DNA of 64,000 nucleotides from Hoylesella nanceiensis DSM 19126 = JCM 15639 (GCF_000379965.1 NZ_KB904331.1:186001-250000); one strand, 5' to 3'. Positions 18,167 through 27,029 are shown, counted from the first letter of the stretch. Made by a program: numbers and translations. Notes: generated by a model from the sequence alone, not told the origin.

Positions 18167-19018
18167 ATGAAAAATTTAAAATATATCATTATTGCACTTG
18201 TTTGTATCGGTCTTTCAAGTTGTATGAACAACGATTGGGATACTCCACAAACAACCAATGCATACGGAAATAACAGCATAACAGAATCAAATGTTATTAC
18301 TATTGCAAGTTTAAAGACAACCTATGCGTCTGCAATTAGCGCAACTCAAAATAGTTATCAGCTAATAGAAGACAACATTCAAATAAAAGGTCGCATCACA
18401 GGAAACGACATCGAAGGTAACATCTTTAATAATGTTGCAATTGAAGATGGCAGCGGCTCTATTCTAATAGGTATCGCTCAAGGTGGTTTATTCGGCTATC
18501 TTCCTGTTGGACAAGAAATCATCGTCAACCTAAAAGGTTTGTACATTGGTAGCTATGGACAACAAGCTCAGATCGGAACTCCATACACTAACCCACGAGG
18601 AGCAACCTATGTAAGTAGAATGAACCGTTTCTTATGGAACGATCACTTTAAGCTTATTGGCAAAGCAGATGCTACTAGCGTTACAGCAGAAGAGTTCGAT
18701 GTTACAAGAATTAATGATGCTAGCTACCTTGAAAGCAACAGCGGTAAGCTAATGACAATAAAAAATGTGAGCTTTGAAGGCGCAGACGGTAAGAAAGTGT
18801 TTGCTACTGAGTCTGAAAAAGATGCTGCTAACAGCGTAAACAGAGCACTTATAGGCATCAATTCTAATCAACTTGTAGTGAGAACAAGTACTTATGCAGA
18901 TTTCGCTGCATTGCCTCTTCCTACAGGACGAGTAAACATTACAGGAATCTTCACACGCTTCCGCAATACATGGCAAATCCTTATTCGCCAAAAGAGTGAT
19001 ATTCAAACAATTCAATAA
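18167..19018 (+). CDS. DUF5689-type surface lipoprotein
   Basis: 283 residues with lipobox S-S-C (Cys19). The N-terminal half contains I-Q-I-K-G-R-I-T-G-N-D-I-E-G-N-I-F-N-N and I-E-D-G-S-G-S-I-L-I-G-I, an OB-fold-like strand order found in DUF5689 proteins. The second half repeats a similar arrangement (G-K-L-M-T-I-K-N-V and V-N-I-T-G-I-F-T). It lies 12 bp after the TonB-type barrel and 20 bp before the next lipoprotein, so it is probably an extracellular ligand-binding partner of the barrel. DUF5689 has no settled ligand. Confidence 0.75.
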   Translation: MKNLKYIIIALVCIGLSSCMNNDWDTPQTTNAYGNNSITESNVITIASLKTTYASAISATQNSYQLIEDNIQIKGRITGNDIEGNIFNNVAIEDGSGSILIGIAQGGLFGYLPVGQEIIVNLKGLYIGSYGQQAQIGTPYTNPRGATYVSRMNRFLWNDHFKLIGKADATSVTAEEFDVTRINDASYLESNSGKLMTIKNVSFEGADGKKVFATESEKDAANSVNRALIGINSNQLVVRTSTYADFAALPLPTGRVNITGIFTRFRNTWQILIRQKSDIQTIQ

Positions 19019-19038
19019 GAAATATAATACAAAACAAA

Positions 19039-20400
19039 ATGAAAAAGTTCTTTTATTTAATGATGGCTTTTGCTGTTACAGCAAGCACATTAACAAGTTG
19101 TGAGGATGTACCTTCTCCTTATGATAATCCTAATAATAAAAAGCAAGAAGTTACTCCTTCTCAAGCAAATGGCTCAGGAACAGAAGCTGATCCATACAAC
19201 GTTGCTGCATTAAATGCACACTTAAAGAGCTTGAAAGCAGACGTTAATACAGAAGAAATCTTCGTTAAAGGTAAGGTAGTTTCTATCAAAGAGCTTCAAA
19301 CAAGCGGCTTCGGTAATGCTACATATTTTATCTCTGACGATGGAACAGCAACAGGACAACTTTACATTTATAGAAGCTTAGACCTTGACAACAAGAAGTT
19401 TACTGATGCAAATGCTATTAAAGTGGGTGACGAAGTGGTTATCCGTGGTCAGTTTGTAAACTACAAAGGTAACACACCTGAGACCGTTCCAAACAAGAGT
19501 TACTTGTATTCTATCAACGGAAATAAGCAACATGGCACCACTCCTACAACTCCAACAACTAAGGTTGGTGAAGGAACTGAAGCGTCTCCATATAACGTTG
19601 CTACAATGGTTGCACATCTTACATCTTTAAAAGCTGACTCTGCTACAGCAGAAACGTTCGTTAAAGGTAAGATTGTTTCTATCAAAGAGCTTCAAACAAG
19701 TGGCTTTGGTAATGCTACATATTTTATCTCTGACGATGGAACTGCAACAGGACAACTTACTATTTTCAGAAGCTTAGACCTTGATAACAAGAAGTTTACT
19801 GATGCAAATGCTATTAAGGTAGGTGACGAAGTGGTTATCCGTGGTCAGTTTGTAAACTACAAAGGCAACACACCTGAGACCGTTACAAACAAGAGTTACT
19901 TGTATTCTATCAATGGAAAGAAACAACATGATAGCAATCCAACACCAACTCCTCCAACACCAGCAGCAGAAGCTGTTGTAATTAGCGGTAACACTCTTAC
20001 ATTAAACAACACTACTGCAACTGCAGGAACAGAAACATTGAATGTTGATTTGAACGCTATTGGTCTTACAGAAACAAACGATTTGAGCAACATTACATTG
20101 AGTGACGGTTCTGTTTTATCTTTCTCTGCAAACGGACAAACAACAACTCCTAAGTTCTTTGCTAAGTCAAAAGGTATTAGACTTTATGCGAATAACACCT
20201 TCACACTTAAAGGTAAGAAGGCAATTGCTAAGATTGTGATTACTTGTGATGTGTACCAAGGAACTAATTACACAGGTAATACAACTGCAACTGTTTCATT
20301 TACAGGTAATGACGCTACTTACACTAACACTCTTGTAGGTGCAACTAAGGGCGGAGTTCAATTGAGACTTCAATCAATTTCAATTACTTACGTTCAATAA
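19039..20400 (+). CDS. Lipoprotein with two duplicated OB-like domains and a C-terminal beta domain
   Basis: 453 residues with lipobox T-S-C (Cys21). Residues about 45-166 and 177-298 are near-identical copies, each starting G-T-E-A and reading F-V-K-G-K-[VI]-V-S-I-K-E, G-N-A-T-Y-F-I-S-D-D-G-T-A-T-G-Q-L and V-G-D-E-V-V-I-R-G-Q-F, a nucleic-acid-binding OB-fold pattern. Pro/Thr linkers separate the domains. Residues 310-453 form another beta-rich domain common in secreted Bacteroidales proteins. Last gene of the TonB-barrel operon. The high similarity of the copies, also at DNA level, indicates recent duplication. Ligand unknown. Confidence 0.72.
   Translation: MKKFFYLMMAFAVTASTLTSCEDVPSPYDNPNNKKQEVTPSQANGSGTEADPYNVAALNAHLKSLKADVNTEEIFVKGKVVSIKELQTSGFGNATYFISDDGTATGQLYIYRSLDLDNKKFTDANAIKVGDEVVIRGQFVNYKGNTPETVPNKSYLYSINGNKQHGTTPTTPTTKVGEGTEASPYNVATMVAHLTSLKADSATAETFVKGKIVSIKELQTSGFGNATYFISDDGTATGQLTIFRSLDLDNKKFTDANAIKVGDEVVIRGQFVNYKGNTPETVTNKSYLYSINGKKQHDSNPTPTPPTPAAEAVVISGNTLTLNNTTATAGTETLNVDLNAIGLTETNDLSNITLSDGSVLSFSANGQTTTPKFFAKSKGIRLYANNTFTLKGKKAIAKIVITCDVYQGTNYTGNTTATVSFTGNDATYTNTLVGATKGGVQLRLQSISITYVQ
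19171..19932 (+). repeat. 396-bp in-frame tandem duplication inside the OB-domain lipoprotein gene
   Basis: Copy 1 spans about 19171-19536 and copy 2 about 19567-19932. The offset is exactly 396 bp (132 codons). Long runs are identical between copies, including the stretch starting TCTATCAAAGAGCTTCAAAC. Differences cluster in the linker and the first 80 bp. Confidence 0.85.
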
Positions 20401-20437
20401 AAAGTGCATTTTATTTGGCCAATTGCAAAAAGATTAG

Positions 20438-20445
20438 TAAATTTG
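20438..20445 (+). promoter_or_regulatory. Promoter of rpmE2
   Basis: -7 box TAAATTTG at 20438-20445 with a -33 TTTG at 20414-20417 (20-bp gap), both matching the Bacteroidetes consensus. It lies 45 bp before the L31 ATG. Confidence 0.55.
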
Positions 20446-20489
20446 CACACTCATTACAGAGTATAATTTATAAATAACAATAAAGTAAA

Positions 20490-20741
20490 ATGAAAAAAGG
20501 TATTCATCCAGACAACTATCGTCCCGTCGTATTTAAAGATATGTCCAACGGCGATATGTTCCTTACAAAGTCTACATGTAAAGCAAATGAGACTGTAGAA
20601 TTTGAAGGTGAGACTTATCCAGTGGTTAAGATTGAAATCTCAAGTACATCACATCCTTTCTATACAGGAAAGAGCAAGCTTGTCGATACAGCTGGTCGTG
20701 TTGATAGATTCATGAACCGTTACGGTAAGATTAACAAATAA
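20490..20741 (+). CDS. rpmE2: 50S ribosomal protein L31 type B
   Basis: 83-residue ribosomal protein beginning M-K-K-G-I-H-P and containing S-T-S-H-P-F-Y-T-G and the C-terminal [10 protein letters not shown]. It has only one Cys and so lacks the CxxC zinc pairs of type A L31; type B is the zinc-independent form. It has its own promoter and is followed by a strong terminator, so it is a single-gene unit. Confidence 0.96.
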   Translation: MKKGIHPDNYRPVVFKDMSNGDMFLTKSTCKANETVEFEGETYPVVKIEISSTSHPFYTGKSKLVDTAGRVDRFMNRYGKINK

Positions 20742-20775
20742 TATATCTTTTACAGAATATATTTAACGACATTTT

Positions 20776-20826
20776 AGCATGGATATAGTGTAGTTGCATA
20801 TACACTATTCCATGCTATTTTTTTTG
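20776..20826 (+). terminator. Terminator after rpmE2
   Basis: Long hairpin: arm 20776-20792 (AGCATGG then ATAGTGTA) pairs with 20801-20816 (TACACTAT then CCATGCT), with one small bulge, followed by a run of T. Confidence 0.75.
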
Positions 20827-20970
20827 AAATAAAACCACGATTAGAGCGGTTTTAGGTAACCAGGAAACACCAATAAGCCCTTTTCGATAAAGGTTTTCAA
20901 ACTTCAATACTATTTTTTTATACTTACGAGCAATGTTGCTTTGAAAAAAATAAGCATCAAAGCAAGAACA

Positions 20971-21058
20971 AAAAGCATTAATATTGTGAGATAAAAGTAA
21001 TGCTATTGCGCCCTAAAAGCATTGATATTACATTGCAAGAGCAATGAGATTGCGACAA
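20971..21058 (+). repeat. 22-bp tetrad element 4 (four units)
   Basis: Units start at 20971, 20993, 21015 and 21037; a decayed fifth may precede at 20949. It lies between L31 (+) and the secreted nuclease (+), downstream of the L31 terminator. The rest of this 429-bp gap holds nothing else I recognise. Confidence 0.82.
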
Positions 21059-21170
21059 GCAAACATAAAAAATTGCGCTCATTGCAATCGAAAAAGTAAT
21101 AAAAACGAGAGACATTCGTTATTAAAAGAGATTGAACAGGATTTAGATACACAGAAAACATTAATACAAA

Positions 21171-22067
21171 ATGAAAAAAATATTATTTAAAACAGGTGCA
21201 ATTCTGCTTCTTTTAGGTGCTTTGCACTCATGTAGTAAGGACGATGTTGTAGACAACTCGAGCAAAAATACTCAAGGAGAAAGCAACAGTAACCCTACAA
21301 CTATATCGAAAGATTATGCTCGTTTAGAGTTTCCTAAGATAAAAAACACTGCCAACAACAAGGTACTTATCTACAAAACGACCAACGGAGAGGTAAATTA
21401 TTGCGTAGAATGGGATACCAATAAGAAGTCGCAAAGATGGAGTTGCTATCAGATGTATCGTTCTAATTTAACGAAAAACACCAATCGTTATTACACAAGT
21501 GACTACAGATATCAATACCCTTACGATCCTTCTCTACCCTCGCAGTTCACTATTACGCCCGATCCTTATAGAGGTTCAGGATACGATCACGGCCATATTT
21601 GCCCTTCTGCAGATAGACTTAACAACAAAGAGGCACAATATCAAACCTTCTATATGACCAATATGCAACCTCAAAAGCATGATTTCAATGCAGGGGTTTG
21701 GCTCGAAATGGAAAACAAAGTACGCAACTGGGCTACCAAAAATAATTATAATTTTGCCGACACTCTTTATGTTTGTAAGGGTGGAACCATCGATAATAGT
21801 GCACAATATACCACAACAGGCAAGGGAATGGTTGTGCCAAGCTACTTCTTTATGGCTATCCTTAGAGTGAAAAATGGCGTATACAATGCCGTAGGATTCT
21901 GGGTTAAGCACGAGAATAACAAGGATAATAAATTGGCAAAATATGCTGTTTCGATTAAAGAATTAGAAGAAAAGACTGGCATAGACTTCTTTTGTAATCT
22001 GCCAGACAACATAGAACGCACAGTTGAAGCTGTGCCTGTAAACAACAATTTGTGGGATCTAAAATAA
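21171..22067 (+). CDS. Secreted DNA/RNA non-specific endonuclease (NucA/NUC1 family)
   Basis: 298 residues with a lipoprotein signal (H-S-C, Cys22), so surface- or periplasm-anchored. The beta-beta-alpha-metal nuclease domain shows Y-D-H-G-H-I-C-P-S-A-D-R, the [DH]RGH-type motif whose second His is the general base, and the metal-binding Asn in the following M-T-N-M-Q-P-Q segment. Overall size and the V-P-S-Y-F-F-M segment fit the Serratia/NucA family. It lies 0.8 kb downstream of the TonB-barrel/OB-lipoprotein operon, which makes a role in breaking extracellular nucleic acid for uptake attractive but unproved. Confidence 0.9.
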   Translation: MKKILFKTGAILLLLGALHSCSKDDVVDNSSKNTQGESNSNPTTISKDYARLEFPKIKNTANNKVLIYKTTNGEVNYCVEWDTNKKSQRWSCYQMYRSNLTKNTNRYYTSDYRYQYPYDPSLPSQFTITPDPYRGSGYDHGHICPSADRLNNKEAQYQTFYMTNMQPQKHDFNAGVWLEMENKVRNWATKNNYNFADTLYVCKGGTIDNSAQYTTTGKGMVVPSYFFMAILRVKNGVYNAVGFWVKHENNKDNKLAKYAVSIKELEEKTGIDFFCNLPDNIERTVEAVPVNNNLWDLK

Positions 22068-22080
22068 TAACAACACAAAG

Positions 22081-22120
22081 ACTGCTGTTTTTGCTCCATG
22101 CATTTACAGCAGTTTTTTTA
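22081..22120 (+). terminator. Terminator of the nuclease gene
   Basis: Stem ACTGCTGT (22081-22088) with ACAGCAGT (22106-22113), followed by a run of seven T. Confidence 0.75.
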
Positions 22121-22132
22121 TTATCTCTACTC

Positions 22133-22530
22133 AAAAGAGGCAGCTTTTCGTCTTCCTTTTCTATCTTTCTTCAATGAAAAAGCACTCCTATTCCGCTCTC
22201 CCTTCTATCCTTTTTTAGAGAAATAAAAACCTTCTTCACCCTCAATAATCAAAGATGATAAAGTGAAAAGCATTCCTTTTCAACCTTCCTCCCTACTCTT
22301 TTTCTGCAAAAGAATACTCTATTCAACTTCTATAAACAAAGAGAATAAAAACGATAAACATTCTTATTCCACCTTCTTTTCTATCCTTCGTCAATAAAAG
22401 AATATCCTTCGCCTAACTCAAGAGTCAGCAGAAATAAAGCCCAAAACATTCTTATACCACCTTCTTTTTCACCCTCTTTCAACGAAAGAACACTCTCCCT
22501 CTATCCCAACAAGCAAAGAGAATAAATAAA
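22133..22530 (+). repeat. Degenerate satellite with exact 88-bp period, about 4.5 copies
   Basis: Rows start at 22178, 22266, 22354 and 22442, with a half row before (from 22133). The row-start hexamers recur at 22183, 22271, 22359 and 22447. Rows 3 and 4 agree at 19 of the first 22 bases. A 44-bp half period is also visible. The first 22 bp of each row (form A-A-A-A-G-C-A-T-T-C-C-T-W-T-T) resemble the 22-bp tetrad unit. It is pyrimidine-rich, holds no plausible gene, and fills most of the 680-bp gap between the nuclease (+) and a lipoprotein (-). Confidence 0.8.
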
Positions 22531-22641
22531 AAAGCCCCTTCTGATTTAGAAAAGAGCACAAAACAGTTCATATAAAAAAGCATATAGCCACTTCAATTTA
22601 AAGTTCTTACATTTAAAAGCCAGAACCCTTTCAAATATATA

Positions 22642-22680
22642 CAAAAGAAATAGGCACAGAAGAGAGAGTTTTCTGCGCCT
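22642..22680 (-). terminator. Terminator of the minus-strand Asp/Tyr lipoprotein
   Basis: AGGCACAGAA (22652-22661) pairs with TTCTGCGCCT (22671-22680), one G-U pair on the minus-strand RNA, followed on that strand by ATTTCTTTTG. It lies about 70 bp past the stop of the gene at 22748. Confidence 0.55.
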
Positions 22681-22747
22681 ACACCATTTACATACATTAT
22701 AATAAGAGCTTTATTATCCTGACGCTCTTTTCACTAAAACTAACTTT

Positions 22748-23296
22748 TTACTTTATCATTTTAATCGTTCTACTATATCCGTATCTCCTATAATCGAAAT
22801 CATCTGTTTCATTATAACCTTCCATTTCTCCCGAAAAAGTGCGGTCATTTAATTGTAAATCATCATAATCGATTCTCATCGTAAATACATTTCCATTTTC
22901 CTTCTTATAGCTTATCACAATGTCAAGAGTAGCATAATCTATATTCCAAGTAAAGCTTCTTGACGATACTACGCTGTTATTTTGATAATCAATCTGTGTT
23001 CCTTCTCCGTAAGTTGCATTCGACTTCGCTTGTCTGAATGTTATTTCTGTGTTCAACATATCGGTCAACGTTTGGCCATTTTCTTTATATTTCACCTTGG
23101 TTTGACCACGCCATGTACCTCGTAATACATTCGACATTTGTACAGCTGTAGGCAAATTTGCAGAGTTATTACGATTATGATCACCATAGTAGTTACCATC
23201 GTAGTAGCCATCATAATAATCATTGTCGCACGAAGTAAACCCTATCGCCGCAATAGTCATCATAAATGAGACTAGAAAACCATTGACCCTTTTCAT
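22748..23296 (-). CDS. Lipoprotein of unknown function
   Basis: Not recognised as a named family. 182 residues, with lipobox T-S-C (Cys23), followed by a short Asp/Tyr/Gly/Asn-rich linker (repeated Y-D-G-Y/Y-Y-G) and a beta-rich domain of about 130 residues starting L-R-G-T-W-R-G-Q-T-K-V. The strand pattern (G-T-W entry, alternating polar and aromatic residues) resembles small lipocalin/calycin-like lipoproteins. Own promoter at 23405 and own terminator, so monocistronic. Confidence 0.65.
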   Translation of the reverse strand: MKRVNGFLVSFMMTIAAIGFTSCDNDYYDGYYDGNYYGDHNRNNSANLPTAVQMSNVLRGTWRGQTKVKYKENGQTLTDMLNTEITFRQAKSNATYGEGTQIDYQNNSVVSSRSFTWNIDYATLDIVISYKKENGNVFTMRIDYDDLQLNDRTFSGEMEGYNETDDFDYRRYGYSRTIKMIK

Positions 23297-23404
23297 AAAC
23301 CTTAACTATGTTTTGTTACTATTCATTTTCTTCGATACAAGAAACATATCTTTTTCATTGCTATTGCTAACGAACAGATAATTGTTCTCATAACTTTACG
23401 ATTG

Positions 23405-23412
23405 CAAAATTA
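23405..23412 (-). promoter_or_regulatory. -7 box for the Asp/Tyr lipoprotein
   Basis: Minus strand TAATTTTG fits TAnnTTTG and lies about 110 bp before the ATG at 23296. With the plus-strand box at 23567 this 325-bp gap is a divergent promoter region; nothing else is seen in it. Confidence 0.4.
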
Positions 23413-23566
23413 CAGCATTCCAAGTCACTTCCAAATGTAAATTCCCTACACTTCGATAGGTTTTTCCCTATTCTTGATAGGAACCCACAGAACACAAGGG
23501 TATTGCTTTATTCTTTTTTAAAGTAGAAAAACGTGTAAAAGCAGTGCTTTTTAGCTGATTTGGCAT

Positions 23567-23574
23567 TATCTTTG
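23567..23574 (+). promoter_or_regulatory. -7 box for glutathione peroxidase 1
   Basis: TATCTTTG, an exact TAnnTTTG match, 47 bp before the ATG at 23622. Confidence 0.55.
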
Positions 23575-23621
23575 CACTATAATTAATAAGTAAAATTAAA
23601 TCATATATAATAAAAGAAAGT

Positions 23622-24176
23622 ATGAAGACAGTATATAACTACAGCGTAAAAGATCGTAAAGGGGTAGAAGTTTCATTGAAAGAATATAAAAACGAAGTTC
23701 TTCTTATCGTTAATACAGCAACAGAATGTGGTTTTACTCCACAATATACAGAGCTAGAAGAACTATATAAGAAATACAGAAAAGAAGGTTTTGTAGTATT
23801 AGATTTCCCTTGTAACCAGTTTGGAGGACAGGCTCCAGGAACCGATGAGGCAATTCATGAGTTCTGTAAGCTAAACTTTGGTACCGATTTTCCACGTTTC
23901 AAAAAGATCAAAGTAAACGGAGATGACGCTGAGCCATTATACAAGTTCCTTAAAGAAGAAAAGGGTTTTGCTGGTTGGGACGAGCAACATGAGCTTACAC
24001 CGATATTAGAAAAGATGCTTTCTGAGGCCGATCCAGACTATAAGAGCAAATCAGATATCAAATGGAATTTCACTAAATTCCTTATAAACAAACAAGGAGA
24101 AGTTGTTAAACGCTTTGAACCAACAACAAGTTGTGCTGTTATTGCAGAAGAAATTGAAAAGCTTTTAGCAGAATAA
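23622..24176 (+). CDS. Glutathione peroxidase-family thiol peroxidase (copy 1)
   Basis: 184 residues; reduces peroxides, in bacteria usually with thioredoxin rather than glutathione. The peroxidatic Cys36 lies in N-T-A-T-E-C-G-F-T-P-Q-Y; the F-P-C-N-Q-F-G-G-Q motif (with the active-site Gln) and K-W-N-F-T-K-F (active-site Trp and Asn) are intact. It uses Cys, not selenocysteine. No signal peptide, so cytoplasmic. Thioredoxin reductase starts 128 bp downstream on the same strand, which fits a thioredoxin-fed peroxidase. A second copy lies at 33757. Confidence 0.93.
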   Translation: MKTVYNYSVKDRKGVEVSLKEYKNEVLLIVNTATECGFTPQYTELEELYKKYRKEGFVVLDFPCNQFGGQAPGTDEAIHEFCKLNFGTDFPRFKKIKVNGDDAEPLYKFLKEEKGFAGWDEQHELTPILEKMLSEADPDYKSKSDIKWNFTKFLINKQGEVVKRFEPTTSCAVIAEEIEKLLAE

Positions 24177-24304
24177 CAACAAGCGTTTACAGTCAAACAA
24201 CGTAACAACAGAAAAGCAAGAACAAGCTGTCCGCCAATCATTTAGTGATTTTAAAGGGCATTAGTTCTACCTTATTATATAACACAATCAAAACAAACAA
24301 TATT

Positions 24305-25252
24305 ATGTCAACAAGAGAATACACTCGTTGCGCTATCATCGGAAGTGGTCCAGCGGGCTATACTGCAGCCATTTATGCAGGTAGAGCCAACCTTAATCCA
24401 ATCGAATTCTGTGGCATTCAGCCTGGAGGTCAGTTAACACAAACAACAGATATAGAGAACTTTCCAGGCTATCCTGAAGGTGTCGACGGCAATCTTATGA
24501 TGCAAGACCTACGCAAGCAGGCTGAAAGATTTGGCGCAGACATTCGTGATGGCGAAATAACTAAGGTCGATTTCACACAAAAACCATACATACTTACAAC
24601 CGATAGAGGTGATGAAATAGAAGCAGAAACAGTGATTATTGCCACTGGTGCAAGTGCAAAATATTTGGGATTGCCAGACGAAACCAAATATAATGGCCGT
24701 GGAGTGAGTGCTTGTGCCACTTGTGATGGATTCTTCTATCGCAAAAAAGTAGTTGCAGTTGTAGGCGGTGGAGACACTGCTTGCGAAGAAGCTATCTACC
24801 TTTCAGGACTTGCAAGCAAGGTTTATATGATCGTTCGTAAAGACTATTTGCGTGCATCTGACGTGATGCGTCAACGTGTTATGCAAAACGAAAAGATCGA
24901 AGTGCTATTCGAACACAATGCAGAAGGACTCTATGGAGAAGATGGAGTTGAAGGAGTTCACCTCGTAAAACGCCTTGGTGAGGCCGATGAAACACATTAT
25001 GACCTTCCAATTGATGGTTTCTTCTTGGCTATTGGACACAATCCTAACTCTAAAGTGTTTAGCCATGCTATCGAAACCGACGAGCAAGGATTCATCAAAA
25101 CACAAGGAAACACACCTAAAACAAACGTAGAAGGCGTGTTTGCAGCAGGCGATGTTGCCGACAACACCTATCGTCAAGCAGTTGTAGCAGCAGGCTCTGG
25201 CTGTAAAGCAGCAATGGAAGCAGAACGCTATTTAACTACAATCAATAAGTAA
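24305..25252 (+). CDS. trxB: Thioredoxin reductase
   Basis: Flavoenzyme passing electrons from NADPH to thioredoxin. 315 residues from ATG 24305 (a longer frame from 24245 adds a non-conserved leader). Motifs: FAD-binding G-S-G-P-A-G-Y-T-A-A-I-Y-A near residue 13, redox-active C-A-T-C in the middle, the NADPH-binding G-G-G-D-T-A-C-E-E-A, and the second FAD motif G-V-F-A-A-G-D-V. The full low-molecular-weight TrxR layout is present. It follows glutathione peroxidase 1 and probably supplies reducing power to it and to the TlpA-type proteins. Confidence 0.96.
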   Translation: MSTREYTRCAIIGSGPAGYTAAIYAGRANLNPIEFCGIQPGGQLTQTTDIENFPGYPEGVDGNLMMQDLRKQAERFGADIRDGEITKVDFTQKPYILTTDRGDEIEAETVIIATGASAKYLGLPDETKYNGRGVSACATCDGFFYRKKVVAVVGGGDTACEEAIYLSGLASKVYMIVRKDYLRASDVMRQRVMQNEKIEVLFEHNAEGLYGEDGVEGVHLVKRLGEADETHYDLPIDGFFLAIGHNPNSKVFSHAIETDEQGFIKTQGNTPKTNVEGVFAAGDVADNTYRQAVVAAGSGCKAAMEAERYLTTINK

Positions 25253-25281
25253 GAAAGACATTTTCTGAATATAAGAAGAAG

Positions 25282-25322
25282 GCACTCTAATGATGTTTTA
25301 TGCATCGTTAGAGTGCTTTTTT
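25282..25322 (+). terminator. Terminator of trxB
   Basis: GCACTCTAATGATG (25282-25295) pairs with CATCGTTAGAGTGC (25303-25316), one G-U pair, followed by six T. Confidence 0.8.
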
Positions 25323-25381
25323 ATGTCTTTCGCTTTCACCTTCATTGCCTTTGCAAGAAGATAGTTTGTAACTTGAGGTAT

Positions 25382-25469
25382 AATATCAATACTTTTACAA
25401 TGCAAAAGCGATGCTATTAGAATGAAAAAGAATAGCTATTACCAACTAAAAGCAATGTTTTTACAAAAG
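25382..25469 (+). repeat. 22-bp tetrad element 5 (four units)
   Basis: Units start at 25382, 25404, 25426 and 25448. It lies between convergent trxB (+) and the sodium symporter (-), after the trxB terminator. The other parts of this 358-bp gap show nothing I recognise. Confidence 0.85.
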
Positions 25470-25610
25470 GAGCAGAATGTATAAAAATACAATTCAAAGA
25501 GATTTTGTCTAATAAAATGAATTCACTTACAAGATAAAATCAACACTTCGATCCCATTTTCTCACCTGAAAAGGAAACAAGAAGAGCGAGTTTGAGTTGA
25601 TTTTACGACA

Positions 25611-27029
25611 TTATTTTGAGCGTTTGAGCATGTAGAAACCAAGAAACGACAAGGCTCCATTCATCAATAACAACTCGTATCCAAACTTATATCCCCACCA
25701 ATTTTCAGACACATAGCTCAAAGTCCAACATAAACAAGGTGCCAAAATGGCAACATAAGGCACAAAACGATCGTGCAGTTTGTGGCGAGTAAAGAGTCCA
25801 AAGGCAAACAATCCCAACAAAGGACCATAGGTGTAAGCACACATTATATAGATAGCATCGATGGCACTTGTGTTGTTTAACGCCTTAAAAATCAAGATAA
25901 ACAGAGCAAAAACAACAGCCATAGCGATGTGAACACGCTTTCTAAACGATTCGTTTTCGGGCTTATTGCACACGTCTATACACATAGTTGTGGTGAGAGC
26001 AGTAAGCGCAGAGTCGGCACTTGAGAACGAAGCAGCAATAATTCCGATAGAAAACAGAACCAATACCAGCTGACCCAGGTTGCCTGTTGCTGCAAACATA
26101 GGTAACAATTCGTCTCCTGCTTTTGGCAAAGCAATGCCTTGTTGGGTGGCAAGAAGCGACAAAAGAACTCCCAAAAACAAGAATAAAAAGTTGGTAGGAA
26201 GGAATGCTAATCCATAAGTACACATATCTTTCTGAGCCTCTTTCAACGATTTACAGGTCAAATTCTTCTGCATCATATCTTGATCTAAGCCCGTCATCAC
26301 CACCACAATGAATGCTCCACTAAAGAATTGTTTCCAAAAATATTGAGTAGACGATGCGTCATTCCATTCAAATATCTTACTTCTTGGGTCGCTCCATACC
26401 GTTGTTATTGCCTCAGACATACTCATTCCCAAAGCATCTACAACGCCATAAATAATTAATATTAAAGCCGTTAGCATGCAGAAAGTCTGAAAGACATCTG
26501 TAAATACAAGGGTTTTAATTCCTCCTCGATAAGTATAAAGCCATATTAATAGCACCATTACGAGCACAGTTACATAGAATGGTATTCCCAAAGCATTGAG
26601 AACAAACTGCTGAAGAATGATGCAAACAACATAAAAGCGTATGGCAGAGCCTATCATTTTTGCCAATAAAAAGAATATTGCACCCGTTTTATAGGCATAA
26701 ACACCGAACCTTTGCTCTAAAAAAGAATAGATGGTGGTGAGATTTAAGCGATAGTATACGGGCAAAAGCACGAAAGAAACCAACACATATCCCACGATAA
26801 AACCCATGCAAGTCTGCAAATAAGTCATCGAAATCTTATTCACCATTCCTGGAACTGAAACGAAAGTAACCCCCGAAATCGAGGCTCCAATCATTCCAAA
26901 AGCCACCATATACCAAGGAGAAGTGTTATTCGCCTTAAAAAAAACACCATTAGTTGCCTTGCGTGTAGTTAGTTTACTGATGAGCAAGAGCACGGTAAAA
27001 TAAACAAAAAGAGTTAATAATATAGCCAT
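25611..27029 (-). CDS. Sodium:solute symporter (SSS family)
   Basis: 472-residue inner-membrane transporter with about 13 hydrophobic helices, matching the SSS/LeuT-fold family. The first pair of helices, the G-M-I-G-A-S-I-S-G-V-T-F sodium-site segment and the later F-S-S-A-D-S-A-L-T-A-L segment are typical. ATG 27029 is preferred over a TTG at 27041 that sits inside the -7 box. Substrate (sugar, amino acid, sialic acid and so on) cannot be told from sequence and there is no informative neighbour. Confidence 0.88.
   Translation of the reverse strand: MAILLTLFVYFTVLLLISKLTTRKATNGVFFKANNTSPWYMVAFGMIGASISGVTFVSVPGMVNKISMTYLQTCMGFIVGYVLVSFVLLPVYYRLNLTTIYSFLEQRFGVYAYKTGAIFFLLAKMIGSAIRFYVVCIILQQFVLNALGIPFYVTVLVMVLLIWLYTYRGGIKTLVFTDVFQTFCMLTALILIIYGVVDALGMSMSEAITTVWSDPRSKIFEWNDASSTQYFWKQFFSGAFIVVVMTGLDQDMMQKNLTCKSLKEAQKDMCTYGLAFLPTNFLFLFLGVLLSLLATQQGIALPKAGDELLPMFAATGNLGQLVLVLFSIGIIAASFSSADSALTALTTTMCIDVCNKPENESFRKRVHIAMAVVFALFILIFKALNNTSAIDAIYIMCAYTYGPLLGLFAFGLFTRHKLHDRFVPYVAILAPCLCWTLSYVSENWWGYKFGYELLLMNGALSFLGFYMLKRSK

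Noticed and set aside
23622-24176. Selenoprotein glutathione peroxidase
   Set aside because: The active-site codon is an ordinary Cys codon and no in-frame TGA is present in either copy.
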